In this document: piece by piece, positions 1-5,543 of the stretch | How positions within the stretch are numbered: the stretch's first letter is position 1 | Layout: every line of letters starts with the position of its first letter | Source: DASQHM01 sp035632095 | Lineage (GTDB): Bacteria > Pseudomonadota > Alphaproteobacteria > Ferrovibrionales > Ferrovibrionaceae | Assembly (NCBI GenBank): GCA_035632095.1 | Contig: DASQHM010000246.1 | Span: forward strand, 1-22,418 | Direction of reading: 5' to 3' | Length of the DNA stretch: 22,418 bases | Notes under the pieces: model-generated | Told to the model about the DNA's origin: nothing | Databases searched by the model: none | Seen by the model: the letters and a program-made list of their open reading frames with translations, nothing else | Position numbers and translations under genes: made by a program

Positions 1-537
1 GCTCTGGCCAGCGCTGGACGTTCCGCCATTAGAACCGCCACCCCCCCCCCCGCCGCCGTTCGTTCCGTCACCGGAGCCGCCAGCCTTGCCCGCCCCAGTC
101 GGGCCGGCTGAGCCACCACCGCCGGAACCGCCGCGCAGGGCAGCATCGGCCCCGTCGCCGCCATTGAAATTCGCGGCCGTTCCTGTGCCGCCCGTTCCCC
201 CGGACCCGTGCGTCGTGGTGACCGCGTTGCCGCCGTTCTTGGCCTCGATCTGCTTGGTGCCGCCACCACCCGGGGTATTCTTGATCCAGACGCCATCGAC
301 GCCGGAACCGGCCCCCCCAGCAGGGATATTGATATCCACCGTGGAACTGGCGGTGAAGGTGACATTTGCGGCTTGGCGGAACTCGCCGCCGCCGCCGCCG
401 GCACCCGCGCTGGCGCTCGCTACCCCGTTTGCGCCGTTACCCCCGGCGCCAATCCCGTTCACCGTGTTCGACGCGCTATTCCAGTCGTTCGGGATAACCG
501 TCGTCGCGCCGGAAACGATGATGACGGTCGTTGTCAT
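1..537 (-). CDS. glycine-rich tail/appendage-like protein (3' end missing)
   Basis: The gene starts at ATG 537 in a 4-base ATGA overlap with the gene before it and stays open through the left edge (179 codons seen). The first 50 or so residues (starting MTTTVIIVSGATTVIPNDWN) look like an ordinary folded segment. The rest is dominated by glycine with Ala, Ser, Thr and Asn, including runs of five to seven glycines. Glycine-rich proteins of this kind occur among phage tail-fibre tips and appendage proteins, where polyglycine helices or loops can form the adhesive tip; that role is inferred here from composition and from the position at the end of a tail-gene series. The coding strand carries an 11-base G run near the edge. 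The stop codon, and so any C-terminal domain, lies outside the window. Confidence 0.75.
   Translation of the reverse strand, partial: MTTTVIIVSGATTVIPNDWNSASNTVNGIGAGGNGANGVASASAGAGGGGGEFRQAANVTFTASSTVDINIPAGGAGSGVDGVWIKNTPGGGGTKQIEAKNGGNAVTTTHGSGGTGGTGTAANFNGGDGADAALRGGSGGGGSAGPTGAGKAGGSGDGTNGGGGGGGGSNGGTSSAGQS
41..51. repeat. 11-base homopolymer (G on the coding strand)
   Basis: Eleven consecutive C on the plus strand, read as GGG glycine codons in the glycine-rich gene. A run this long inside a coding sequence is prone to slippage during replication, transcription or sequencing. A one-base change would shift the frame of everything downstream, which lies outside the window. Confidence 0.9.
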
Positions 538-935
538 GGCGTTGCAGTCACGTTGGCCGGGGGAACTGGCGGAGTGAACACGCCAGCGGAGAACGTCGCG
601 CCCGGTACTGCATTCGGGTCGGTGGTCTGGATTAGCTGCGAGAGTGCCGTAGGCTTCACCAAAGTCGTGGTGTCGTAGGTCTGTACCACGCCGATGACCA
701 AGCCGGTTTGATCGACGATAGCCACCTTGACGTGCTGCGGATTGAGGCCGGTTGCCGCGTTCACCAGCGTTTGTACCGCCGTCAAGTCGCCGGAGCCCAT
801 CGGGAGCAAGGTGAAACTTTCGCCCTTCGCCGGCGTATGCGCGTCAAGATCGGCATCGCTCCGGTCGCTGATGACGATCCGCGTCACATACCCGATGGCC
901 GAATTGTAGAAGACCTTGATGTGGGAAGCCGGCAT
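534..935 (-). CDS. hypothetical protein, 133 aa, tail-appendage cluster
   Basis: The start ATG at 935 overlaps the stop of the signal-peptide-bearing gene upstream (TGATG), and its own stop overlaps the next start (ATGA), so the three genes are probably translationally coupled. The protein begins MPASHIKVFYNSAIGY and has no signal peptide or membrane segment. It is rich in beta-prone Val, Ile and Thr (for example around HVKVAIVDQTGLVIGVVQTY, residues 68-87) and ends in a Pro/Thr/Ala-rich tail. A longer reading of the same frame exists upstream, but its composition (Arg, Gln, His-rich) is that of an out-of-frame shadow, so I chose the coupled ATG. I do not recognise the family. Its place suggests a small virion or appendage-assembly component; that is inference. 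Confidence 0.75.
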   Translation of the reverse strand: MPASHIKVFYNSAIGYVTRIVISDRSDADLDAHTPAKGESFTLLPMGSGDLTAVQTLVNAATGLNPQHVKVAIVDQTGLVIGVVQTYDTTTLVKPTALSQLIQTTDPNAVPGATFSAGVFTPPVPPANVTATP

Positions 936-2284
936 CAGAACTGCACGTATTTGACCAGCACCTGCGCCGTCGCCGTGGTGCTGAGCGAGACGCAGACATC
1001 GGCCCCGTTGTTCGCCGCAAGGCCGTTCCAGAACGGCGATTCGTTCACGATGCCTGTCTGCGCCACAAGCTGGTAGGCCGGGGTCATGTGCGATTTGGCG
1101 GTCGCGCAGGTGGCGCCGATGCCGCTGTCCAACTGCACGTTCACCGTCGCGTCGGCGAAGATCGTATAGCCGCACACCCGTACGGTCTGCCCGGTCGCGC
1201 CGGTGATAATGCGCGTGTCGCCGCTGGTCGAATTGTCGAAGCTCGCGGTCGAATTGCAGCCGATGACCGGGCTCAGGCTGCCGCTGGTCATCTCCACCTG
1301 CTGGCCGACATTGCCGATGGTGTTGGTGCCGGAAGTAAGCGGGTCGGTCAGCGAGACATTGAGCGCCTTGTTGGTGTTGAGCCGCAGGCGGTCGAAGCTC
1401 GTGCCGTTGAAGCCATAGAGCCACGCATCGACGTTCTGCGCCGTCGCGCCCGTCGCCAACGCATCGCCGTTATTCGTGCCGGTGCCGCCGACTGCCCAAG
1501 GCGTGGTGCCCTGCGTCACCCCCATGCTGATCGTCGTGTTGTTCAGGTTGACGTTCAGATCCTTGGCCGAATTGACCCTGAGCCGATCCCATGAGGTGCC
1601 GTTGAAGCCGTAGAGCCAATCGTCATTGTTCCCGGCGGTGGCGCCGGTGGCGATCGCATCGCCGTTGTTGGTCGAGGTTCCGGACGAGCATCCCGACGTG
1701 CAGTTGACGTTGAGCGCGCTCGACAGGTTCGGCTGGTCGGTCGCCAGCACCACCCGAAGCGTGCCGGCAGACTTGTTGCCCGAATTGGTGTCGACCGTGT
1801 TGCCGTTCCACTGCGAAATATTGTCAGTCCAGGGGTTGGTCGATTGCGTCACCGCGACCGTGCCGGTCGAATCGTTCGAGATCGTCACCCGCTGCGTGCC
1901 GGCATTGGTCGCGCCGTTGCCGGTCGCCGTTCCGGTGCCGGCGATCTGGTTCACATTGACCGTCTGGTTGGCCGGGATATTGACCGTGGCGAGGGTGCGG
2001 ATATTGCCGGAGAGATCGGACGAGAACGGATCGGTCGAGCCTTCCACATAGTTCGGCGCCGCCGCCGTCGCCTTCACCGTCGAGGTCGCGTTGATATTGC
2101 CGCTGATCTTGAGCTGGCCGTTGGTGTCGCACTGGAACGGCACGTTCTGCTTGTCGCTTAGGGTCGGCGGGGTGTTGTTGAACACGCAGCCGTTCACCGC
2201 ATCCGGGGTAGTCTTCTGCGCCGCGGCGAGCGAGGCCAGCGCGCCGACGAAGACGGCAATGCCGACGGGCAGCCAGCGTTTCAT
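935..2284 (-). CDS. secreted, repeat-containing tail appendage-like protein, 449 aa
   Basis: ATG at 2284 overlaps the previous stop by ATGA. Residues 1-22 form a textbook Sec signal peptide: MKRW, a hydrophobic core, then an AAA-Q cleavage site. The mature part is Asn/Thr/Gly/Ser-rich and beta-like. It contains two imperfect copies of a 40-residue unit built around WLYGFNGTSxDRLRxN (residues 206-245 and 271-310), preceded by related stretches such as RVTISNDSTGTVAVTQST and TLRVVLATDQPNL. Several cysteines lie in the mature part, as in GC pairs at about 198-199 and 343-344, compatible with disulfides in an exported protein. Such repeats occur in phage fibre or adhesin-like proteins, so receptor contact is plausible but unproven. 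A signal peptide is unexpected for a virion protein, so a secreted or cell-surface role is an alternative. Confidence 0.8.
   Translation of the reverse strand: MKRWLPVGIAVFVGALASLAAAQKTTPDAVNGCVFNNTPPTLSDKQNVPFQCDTNGQLKISGNINATSTVKATAAAPNYVEGSTDPFSSDLSGNIRTLATVNIPANQTVNVNQIAGTGTATGNGATNAGTQRVTISNDSTGTVAVTQSTNPWTDNISQWNGNTVDTNSGNKSAGTLRVVLATDQPNLSSALNVNCTSGCSSGTSTNNGDAIATGATAGNNDDWLYGFNGTSWDRLRVNSAKDLNVNLNNTTISMGVTQGTTPWAVGGTGTNNGDALATGATAQNVDAWLYGFNGTSFDRLRLNTNKALNVSLTDPLTSGTNTIGNVGQQVEMTSGSLSPVIGCNSTASFDNSTSGDTRIITGATGQTVRVCGYTIFADATVNVQLDSGIGATCATAKSHMTPAYQLVAQTGIVNESPFWNGLAANNGADVCVSLSTTATAQVLVKYVQF
1355..1474 (-). repeat. second copy of 40-codon internal repeat
   Basis: It encodes NNGDALATGATAQN followed by WLYGFNGTSFDRLRLN and a KALNVSL end. 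It matches the copy at 1550-1669 residue by residue over most of its length, with a period of 65 codons. It looks like a duplicated structural module of the appendage-like protein rather than a mobile repeat. Confidence 0.8.
1550..1669 (-). repeat. first copy of 40-codon internal repeat
   Basis: It encodes NNGDAIATGATAGN followed by WLYGFNGTSWDRLRVN and a KDLNVNL end. It is the upstream partner of the repeat at 1355-1474. Many synonymous differences separate the DNA copies, so the duplication is not recent. Confidence 0.8.
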
Positions 2285-2607
2285 TTGCGAAAGCCCAGGC
2301 GGCGGAAGAAGCGCACCACGCGGCCGGACGGCATCGGCTCGGGCTCGAGTACTTCCTGGGCGGGGAGCGCCGGCAGGTCTGAGTGGGGTTCAGCCGCTGC
2401 CGGCGCAGGAGCCGTTGCCGGTCCCTCAGCCGCGATGGGGGCGCGGCTGCCGAATGTTACGCCCCGGAGCCACGCCTGCACAATATGATAATCCGGGTGA
2501 TCGGCGCGGAACGGGACGTGCACGCGCGAGCCGTCGGTGTGCGTGACCATGTAGCCGCCGGTATCCGGCTCGACCTTGGCGATGTCGGCATGGCGGACGA
2601 GCTGCAT
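2281..2607 (-). CDS. hypothetical protein, 108 aa
   Basis: ATG at 2607 follows the upstream stop by one base (TGACATG), and its stop overlaps the next start (ATGA). The protein has a compact N-terminal part (residues 1-50, starting MQLVRHADIAKVEPDTGGYM) with beta-hairpin-like alternation. An Ala/Pro/Glu-rich linker (about 55-92) follows, and the end is basic (RVVRFFRRLGFRK). No family is recognised. The linker plus basic tail suggests a small connector or a nucleic-acid or membrane-contacting protein, but that is a guess. Coupling to both neighbours puts it in the tail-appendage operon. Confidence 0.7.
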   Translation of the reverse strand: MQLVRHADIAKVEPDTGGYMVTHTDGSRVHVPFRADHPDYHIVQAWLRGVTFGSRAPIAAEGPATAPAPAAAEPHSDLPALPAQEVLEPEPMPSGRVVRFFRRLGFRK

Positions 2608-2608
2608 G

Positions 2609-2983
2609 TCACGACTGGAACATCGGATAGCCGGCCGGGATGAAATCGCCGGAAGCGTTGATGTCCTCGTTCGACGTGGCGACGCCGTTCACGAAGGCGA
2701 TCACCAGGTCTTTGCCGACCGAGGCCCGGATGTCCATGCCGGCCAGGAACGCCACCTGCCCGGTATTGGCGAGCGCGGCGAAATCCAGCGTTAGGAGATT
2801 GGTCCCGCCGGCACCGTCCTTGACCGTGAGCTGGTCGGTCGCATTGGCCGTTCCGCTGAAGGAAACGATGAGCTGGCGCAGACGGACCTGAAGCCCCGTC
2901 GTGCTGCCATTCGTCGGCGCCGCCTGCGTCACACTTGCCGCGCCGCCCGCGCCGCGATTTGCCTGCTGCCAAGGTCCGGCCAT
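2609..2983 (-). CDS. hypothetical small virion-like protein, 124 aa
   Basis: ATG at 2983 has a good GGAGG ribosome site about 7 bases upstream. The protein begins MAGPWQQANRGAGGAAS and is Ala/Gly/Thr/Asn-rich. Predicted beta strands include RLRQLIVSFSGTANATDQLT (about 38-57) and KDLVIAFVNGVATSNEDI (about 91-108). There are no cysteines, signal peptide or membrane segment. The composition resembles small phage decoration, appendage or head-tail proteins, but I cannot assign a family. It is the first gene after the polymerase-like cassette with a strong ribosome site of its own. Confidence 0.7.
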   Translation of the reverse strand: MAGPWQQANRGAGGAASVTQAAPTNGSTTGLQVRLRQLIVSFSGTANATDQLTVKDGAGGTNLLTLDFAALANTGQVAFLAGMDIRASVGKDLVIAFVNGVATSNEDINASGDFIPAGYPMFQS

Positions 2984-3010
2984 GTCGCGCCTCCATATCC
3001 GGCGCCGACT

Positions 3011-3337
3011 TTACTTCGCTTGCAGGCGTTTCACCAGCATTTCCCGGTCGTGCCGGAGATCCATGGCATAGGGATCATCCCTTAGCGCCTGGTCGATCTC
3101 GTACAGGATGGCGCGCGGGTCGATCTGATAGTGCATCAGATCGAGGGTCAGCAGCGCCTCAACCGGGCCGTGTCGCAGGTGGTGATCGAAGGGAAACAAC
3201 CACCCCGCCTGCCGGAGCGTGACCATGTTCACCACCAGCTTCGGCTGCGTCTGCCAGCCGGTCGCCTGCATCTCTTCGGCCACCAGCCACAGGCCGCAGA
3301 AGCCGATGGCGCAGGCCGCAAAGATGCCCTGCCACAA
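3011..3337 (-). CDS. small membrane protein overlapping the polymerase-like gene, or its frameshifted C-terminus
   Basis: This reading frame is +1 relative to the O-antigen polymerase-like gene. From about 3346 down to its TAA at 3011, third codon positions are almost all G or C, and the polymerase frame there turns into Arg/Gly/Ala-rich nonsense, so this is the coding frame. I place the start at TTG 3337 (108 aa) for want of an ATG; no clear ribosome site is seen. The protein opens with one hydrophobic helix (GIFAACAIGFCGLWLV). A soluble tail follows, including LFPFDHHLRHGPVEALL and a helical, TPR-like end with ALRDDPYAMDLRH. O-antigen ligase-family proteins often end in such a segment. It may therefore be a split-off C-terminus, a frameshift product, or a separate partner protein. 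Confidence 0.55.
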   Translation of the reverse strand: MWQGIFAACAIGFCGLWLVAEEMQATGWQTQPKLVVNMVTLRQAGWLFPFDHHLRHGPVEALLTLDLMHYQIDPRAILYEIDQALRDDPYAMDLRHDREMLVKRLQAK

Positions 3338-4361
3338 GAGCGGCCAGAAATCCCGTAGCCGGATTGTAGAGAGGGAAGCCGAACAGGCCGATGGCCAGGA
3401 AGCAAACCAGGATGGCAGTCTCGGCGCGGAAAGGGGCGGCAAGTGCATATATCGCGACTCCATAGAGGAGAGACGCCGCAGCACCAAACTCAAAGGCAAG
3501 CTCGACCAGATCGTTGTGCGCATGGTCGCTCCTCACGGCGATGGGGTTCAGGTACTTGGCGAAGCTCGGGTAGAGCGAATAGTACGAGCCGACGCCGTGC
3601 CCGGTCCAGGTCAGTTGCGGGATGGTGTCGCGCAGAATGCCGACGCGCTGCATGAGGGTGTCGGCCGCGCCCGGCTCGGCGGCGATCAGGAAGGCCCCGG
3701 CGAACACCGCGCCCACAGCGACGATCGCCAGCATCGGCCGCCAGCGGATCAACGCCACCACGGCGGTGATCCCGACCGCCAACCACGACGCGCGCGATCC
3801 GGAAAGCACGAGGGCAAGCGCCGGCCCCGCCAGCAATAGCCAGCGCCAGCGGGGCCACGCATCAGTGGTTCTTGGATTGCTGTGGTCAGAGGGCATCACC
3901 TCCTTCGCAATGCAGGCTATGAGCACCATCGCCGCGATCTCGCCGACGAAGTTCTTGTTGGCGAACAGGCCGCCCGGCGCCACTGTCTGCTCGACCAGGG
4001 CATGAATGTTCTGCCCCTGGAACCACTGCATGCCCGCGTTGATGCCGACTCCGGCCGCCATGGCCCAATATACCGGGGCAAGCTCTTCGGCCTCTGCGCC
4101 CAAACAGAAGGGCACTATGAGCATGGCCATGGTGGCAAACTCCAACACCCCGTCGTCGAAGATGAACGTCCACCACAGGCTGAGCGCCGCGTAGGCCAGG
4201 AAGCCGAGGCCGAGCCAATGCGCCGGGGTCATCCTGATCTTTTGGCGGAACAGCAGGAGCGCCATGCAGGCGATGACGGCCCAGCGCGGCGCCTGCGCGG
4301 CCGAGGCGATGCCCGGCACATAGATGACGGTCAGGACGAAGGAGAGGATGGCGAGCGGCAT
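3159..4361 (-). CDS. O-antigen polymerase/ligase-like membrane protein (Wzy/WaaL superfamily)
   Basis: A polytopic inner-membrane protein with about ten hydrophobic segments. It contains hallmarks of the Wzy_C/O-antigen ligase family: LSGSRASWLA near residues 187-196, WTGHGVGSY at about 252-260, the large-loop motif SDHAHNDLVEL at about 277-287, and FPLYNPATGF at about 330-339. Family members polymerise or transfer lipid-linked O-antigen or exopolysaccharide units on the periplasmic face. Phages D3 and epsilon15 carry Wzy polymerases for serotype conversion. ATG 4361 has no ribosome site, but a TTGACG-17-TAGATT promoter places the transcript start on this ATG. Residues after about 350 (to the TGA at 3159) look out of frame, so the natural end is probably earlier or joined to the +1 frame. 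Which polysaccharide it acts on cannot be told from the sequence. Confidence 0.8.
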   Translation of the reverse strand: MPLAILSFVLTVIYVPGIASAAQAPRWAVIACMALLLFRQKIRMTPAHWLGLGFLAYAALSLWWTFIFDDGVLEFATMAMLIVPFCLGAEAEELAPVYWAMAAGVGINAGMQWFQGQNIHALVEQTVAPGGLFANKNFVGEIAAMVLIACIAKEVMPSDHSNPRTTDAWPRWRWLLLAGPALALVLSGSRASWLAVGITAVVALIRWRPMLAIVAVGAVFAGAFLIAAEPGAADTLMQRVGILRDTIPQLTWTGHGVGSYYSLYPSFAKYLNPIAVRSDHAHNDLVELAFEFGAAASLLYGVAIYALAAPFRAETAILVCFLAIGLFGFPLYNPATGFLAALVAGHLCGLRHRLLRPVAGGRRDAGDRLADAAEAGGEHGHAPAGGVVVSLRSPPATRPG

Positions 4362-4367
4362 TGCCGG

Positions 4368-4396
4368 AATCTACCGCTGGATACTCCGGCCGTCAA
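4368..4396 (-). promoter_or_regulatory. sigma70-type promoter for the polymerase-like gene, leaderless
   Basis: Minus strand TTGACG (4396-4391), a 17-base spacer, then TAGATT (4373-4368). Six bases separate the -10 box from ATG 4361, so the expected start point is the A of the start codon. That fits the absence of a ribosome site. The -35 box sits directly behind the T-rich tract of the terminator. Confidence 0.55.
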
Positions 4397-4424
4397 AGAG
4401 AAAGGGCCGGATCGCTCCGGCCCC
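4397..4424 (-). terminator. rho-independent terminator after the 241-aa secreted protein gene
   Basis: On the minus strand an 8-bp GC-only-plus-one-AT stem (GGGCCGGA with TCCGGCCC) closes a 4-base loop and is followed by TTTCTCTTT. It lies 28 bases beyond the TAA at 4452 and just before the polymerase promoter. It separates the two genes transcriptionally. Confidence 0.75.
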
Positions 4425-4451
4425 ATCCCAGCCCCTGCAGTCCACCCCGGA

Positions 4452-5177
4452 TTAGTTCAAGTACTCGACCGAGAAGTCGTCGAGAATCACGTCGGCAAAG
4501 GTGCCAGTCGCGGTCTTGCTCGTCGCGGTGATGATGATCGGCGAGGTTTGCACTGCCGTCAGGCCGCCCGCGGTCGAGAAGGCCGTTGGTGCCGCGATCG
4601 TGTTGTTCGACGAGATCGCCAAGCCATCGAAGGTCTGCACGTTCGCGGTGATCGTCTGGGTGATGATCATGTCGAGGTTGATGGTGCCGCTGACCAGGCC
4701 GACCGCGCTGTAGAGCACCGCGTTCACCGGCGACAAGCTGGCATTCAGCGTCGTGCCGGCGGTGTTGAAGTAGATCGCGGCCGTCTTGGCATTCGAGTTG
4801 TTCGCCGTCGAGAAGTCGGCATGTACGCGAATCTTGCGGCCGGGCTGGTCGAGCGCGTTCGCCGGGAGCGTGAACGATGCGACCGTGCCCTCGGTCGTGG
4901 TGCCGCCGACCAAAGATGCCGTCGTGGCCGTGGTGAAGATGATGCCTTCCGGCTTCATCGGCGGGTTCAAGTTGGCATTCAGGTTCAACACGCCGATGAC
5001 GTTGTTGAGCTGCTGGATGAAGGTGTTGATGTCGCCCTGGATGACCGGGAAATTCAACGGGTTGCTGCCGCCCGGCCCGGTGAAGTACGAGACGCCGGCC
5101 GCGCCCGCCGGGATGGCGGCCAGGGCAACTGCGCCGACCGCGATGTTGCGCAGGATTTTACGCAGCTTGCTCCACAT
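4452..5177 (-). CDS. secreted tail appendage-like or surface protein, 241 aa
   Basis: I start at ATG 5177, which has GGAGGG 8 bases upstream; a longer reading to 5309 has shadow-like composition. Residues 1-27 are a signal peptide (MWSKLRKILRN, hydrophobic core, AGA-A cleavage). Next comes FPVIQGDINTFIQQLNNVIG, a segment like the one following the signal peptide of the 430-aa protein encoded at 5544-6836. The rest is Thr/Asn/Ala-rich and beta-like, with features of a jelly-roll (for example GRKIRVHADFSTANNS and a final FADVILDDFSVEYLN). It has its own promoter and is closed by an intrinsic terminator, so it can be expressed alone. Either a tail-tip protein or a lysogeny-expressed surface protein would fit. 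Confidence 0.8.
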   Translation of the reverse strand: MWSKLRKILRNIAVGAVALAAIPAGAAGVSYFTGPGGSNPLNFPVIQGDINTFIQQLNNVIGVLNLNANLNPPMKPEGIIFTTATTASLVGGTTTEGTVASFTLPANALDQPGRKIRVHADFSTANNSNAKTAAIYFNTAGTTLNASLSPVNAVLYSAVGLVSGTINLDMIITQTITANVQTFDGLAISSNNTIAAPTAFSTAGGLTAVQTSPIIITATSKTATGTFADVILDDFSVEYLN

Positions 5178-5208
5178 GGCTTTTCCCTCCAGGGCCTTGT
5201 CGCGGCGC

Positions 5209-5237
5209 ATAGTAGCGAACCATCGCTTGCACCGCAA
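5209..5237 (-). promoter_or_regulatory. putative sigma70-type promoter
   Basis: Minus strand TTGCGG (5237-5232), a 17-base spacer, then TACTAT (5214-5209). The predicted start is about 25 bases upstream of ATG 5177, leaving room for the GGAGGG ribosome site. The -35 box is a weak match and the -10 box matches at 4 of 6 positions. Support comes from the spacing and the 144-base gap in which it lies. Confidence 0.45.
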
Positions 5238-5298
5238 TCGGTAGTGTGCGATGGTGCAGTCGATCAGCGATTCGACTTTCCTCCCTGTTGAACTCAGG

Positions 5299-5323
5299 CC
5301 CGGCCTCACCGCCGGGTCTTTTT
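5299..5323 (+). terminator. hairpin with T-tract on the plus strand (terminator-like)
   Basis: CCCGGC, a 6-base loop, GCCGGG, then TCTTTTT on the plus strand. This is the canonical form of an intrinsic terminator for rightward transcription, although no plus-strand gene is seen. On the minus strand the stem lies directly after the stop of the gene at 5322 but has no following U-tract. It may block antisense transcription into the tail genes or protect the 3' end of the message. Confidence 0.5.
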
Positions 5324-5531
5324 ATTGGTGCAGCTCAAGCAACTTAAGGGCCAGCACGCCGAGGCCGATCACCAGACCGCCGACGGTCGAGATCAGAACT
5401 TTGATCAGCGTGCCGTTGAAGCGCTCCATCGCCTTGTCGATCCTGCCGAGCTTGTCGTCAATAATCTTATGACGTTCGTCGCAGCGCCGCGAATGCTCCA
5501 GCAGCTCGCTCCTGCTCGCCAATCCGAACAC
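5322..5531 (-). CDS. small membrane protein with coiled-coil N-terminus, XhlA-like
   Basis: 69 residues from a GTG start at 5531. Residues 8-36 are highly charged and helical (SELLEHSRRCDERHK, DDKLGRIDKAMERFNG). Residues 42-66 form a single membrane helix (TLIKVLISTVGGLVIGLGVL), followed by a short LELHQ end. This is the architecture of XhlA-type holin-associated proteins and of other small phage lysis accessories. The match is by layout, not by diagnostic residues. The gene lies after the signal-peptide-bearing 430-aa gene and before a hairpin. The ribosome site is weak (G-rich only), so it may rely on coupling to the upstream TAG 13 bases away. Confidence 0.65.
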   Translation of the reverse strand: MFGLASRSELLEHSRRCDERHKIIDDKLGRIDKAMERFNGTLIKVLISTVGGLVIGLGVLALKLLELHQ

Positions 5532-5543
5532 TCCGCGCCCCCG

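Noticed and set aside
86..577. Proline-rich plus-strand open frame at the left edge
   Set aside because: Exact mirror of the glycine codons of the minus-strand appendage gene.
3882..5291. Plus-strand open frame of 469 codons
   Set aside because: It crosses a terminator, two promoters and two minus-strand genes, and its product is low-complexity Arg/Asp/Gly-rich.
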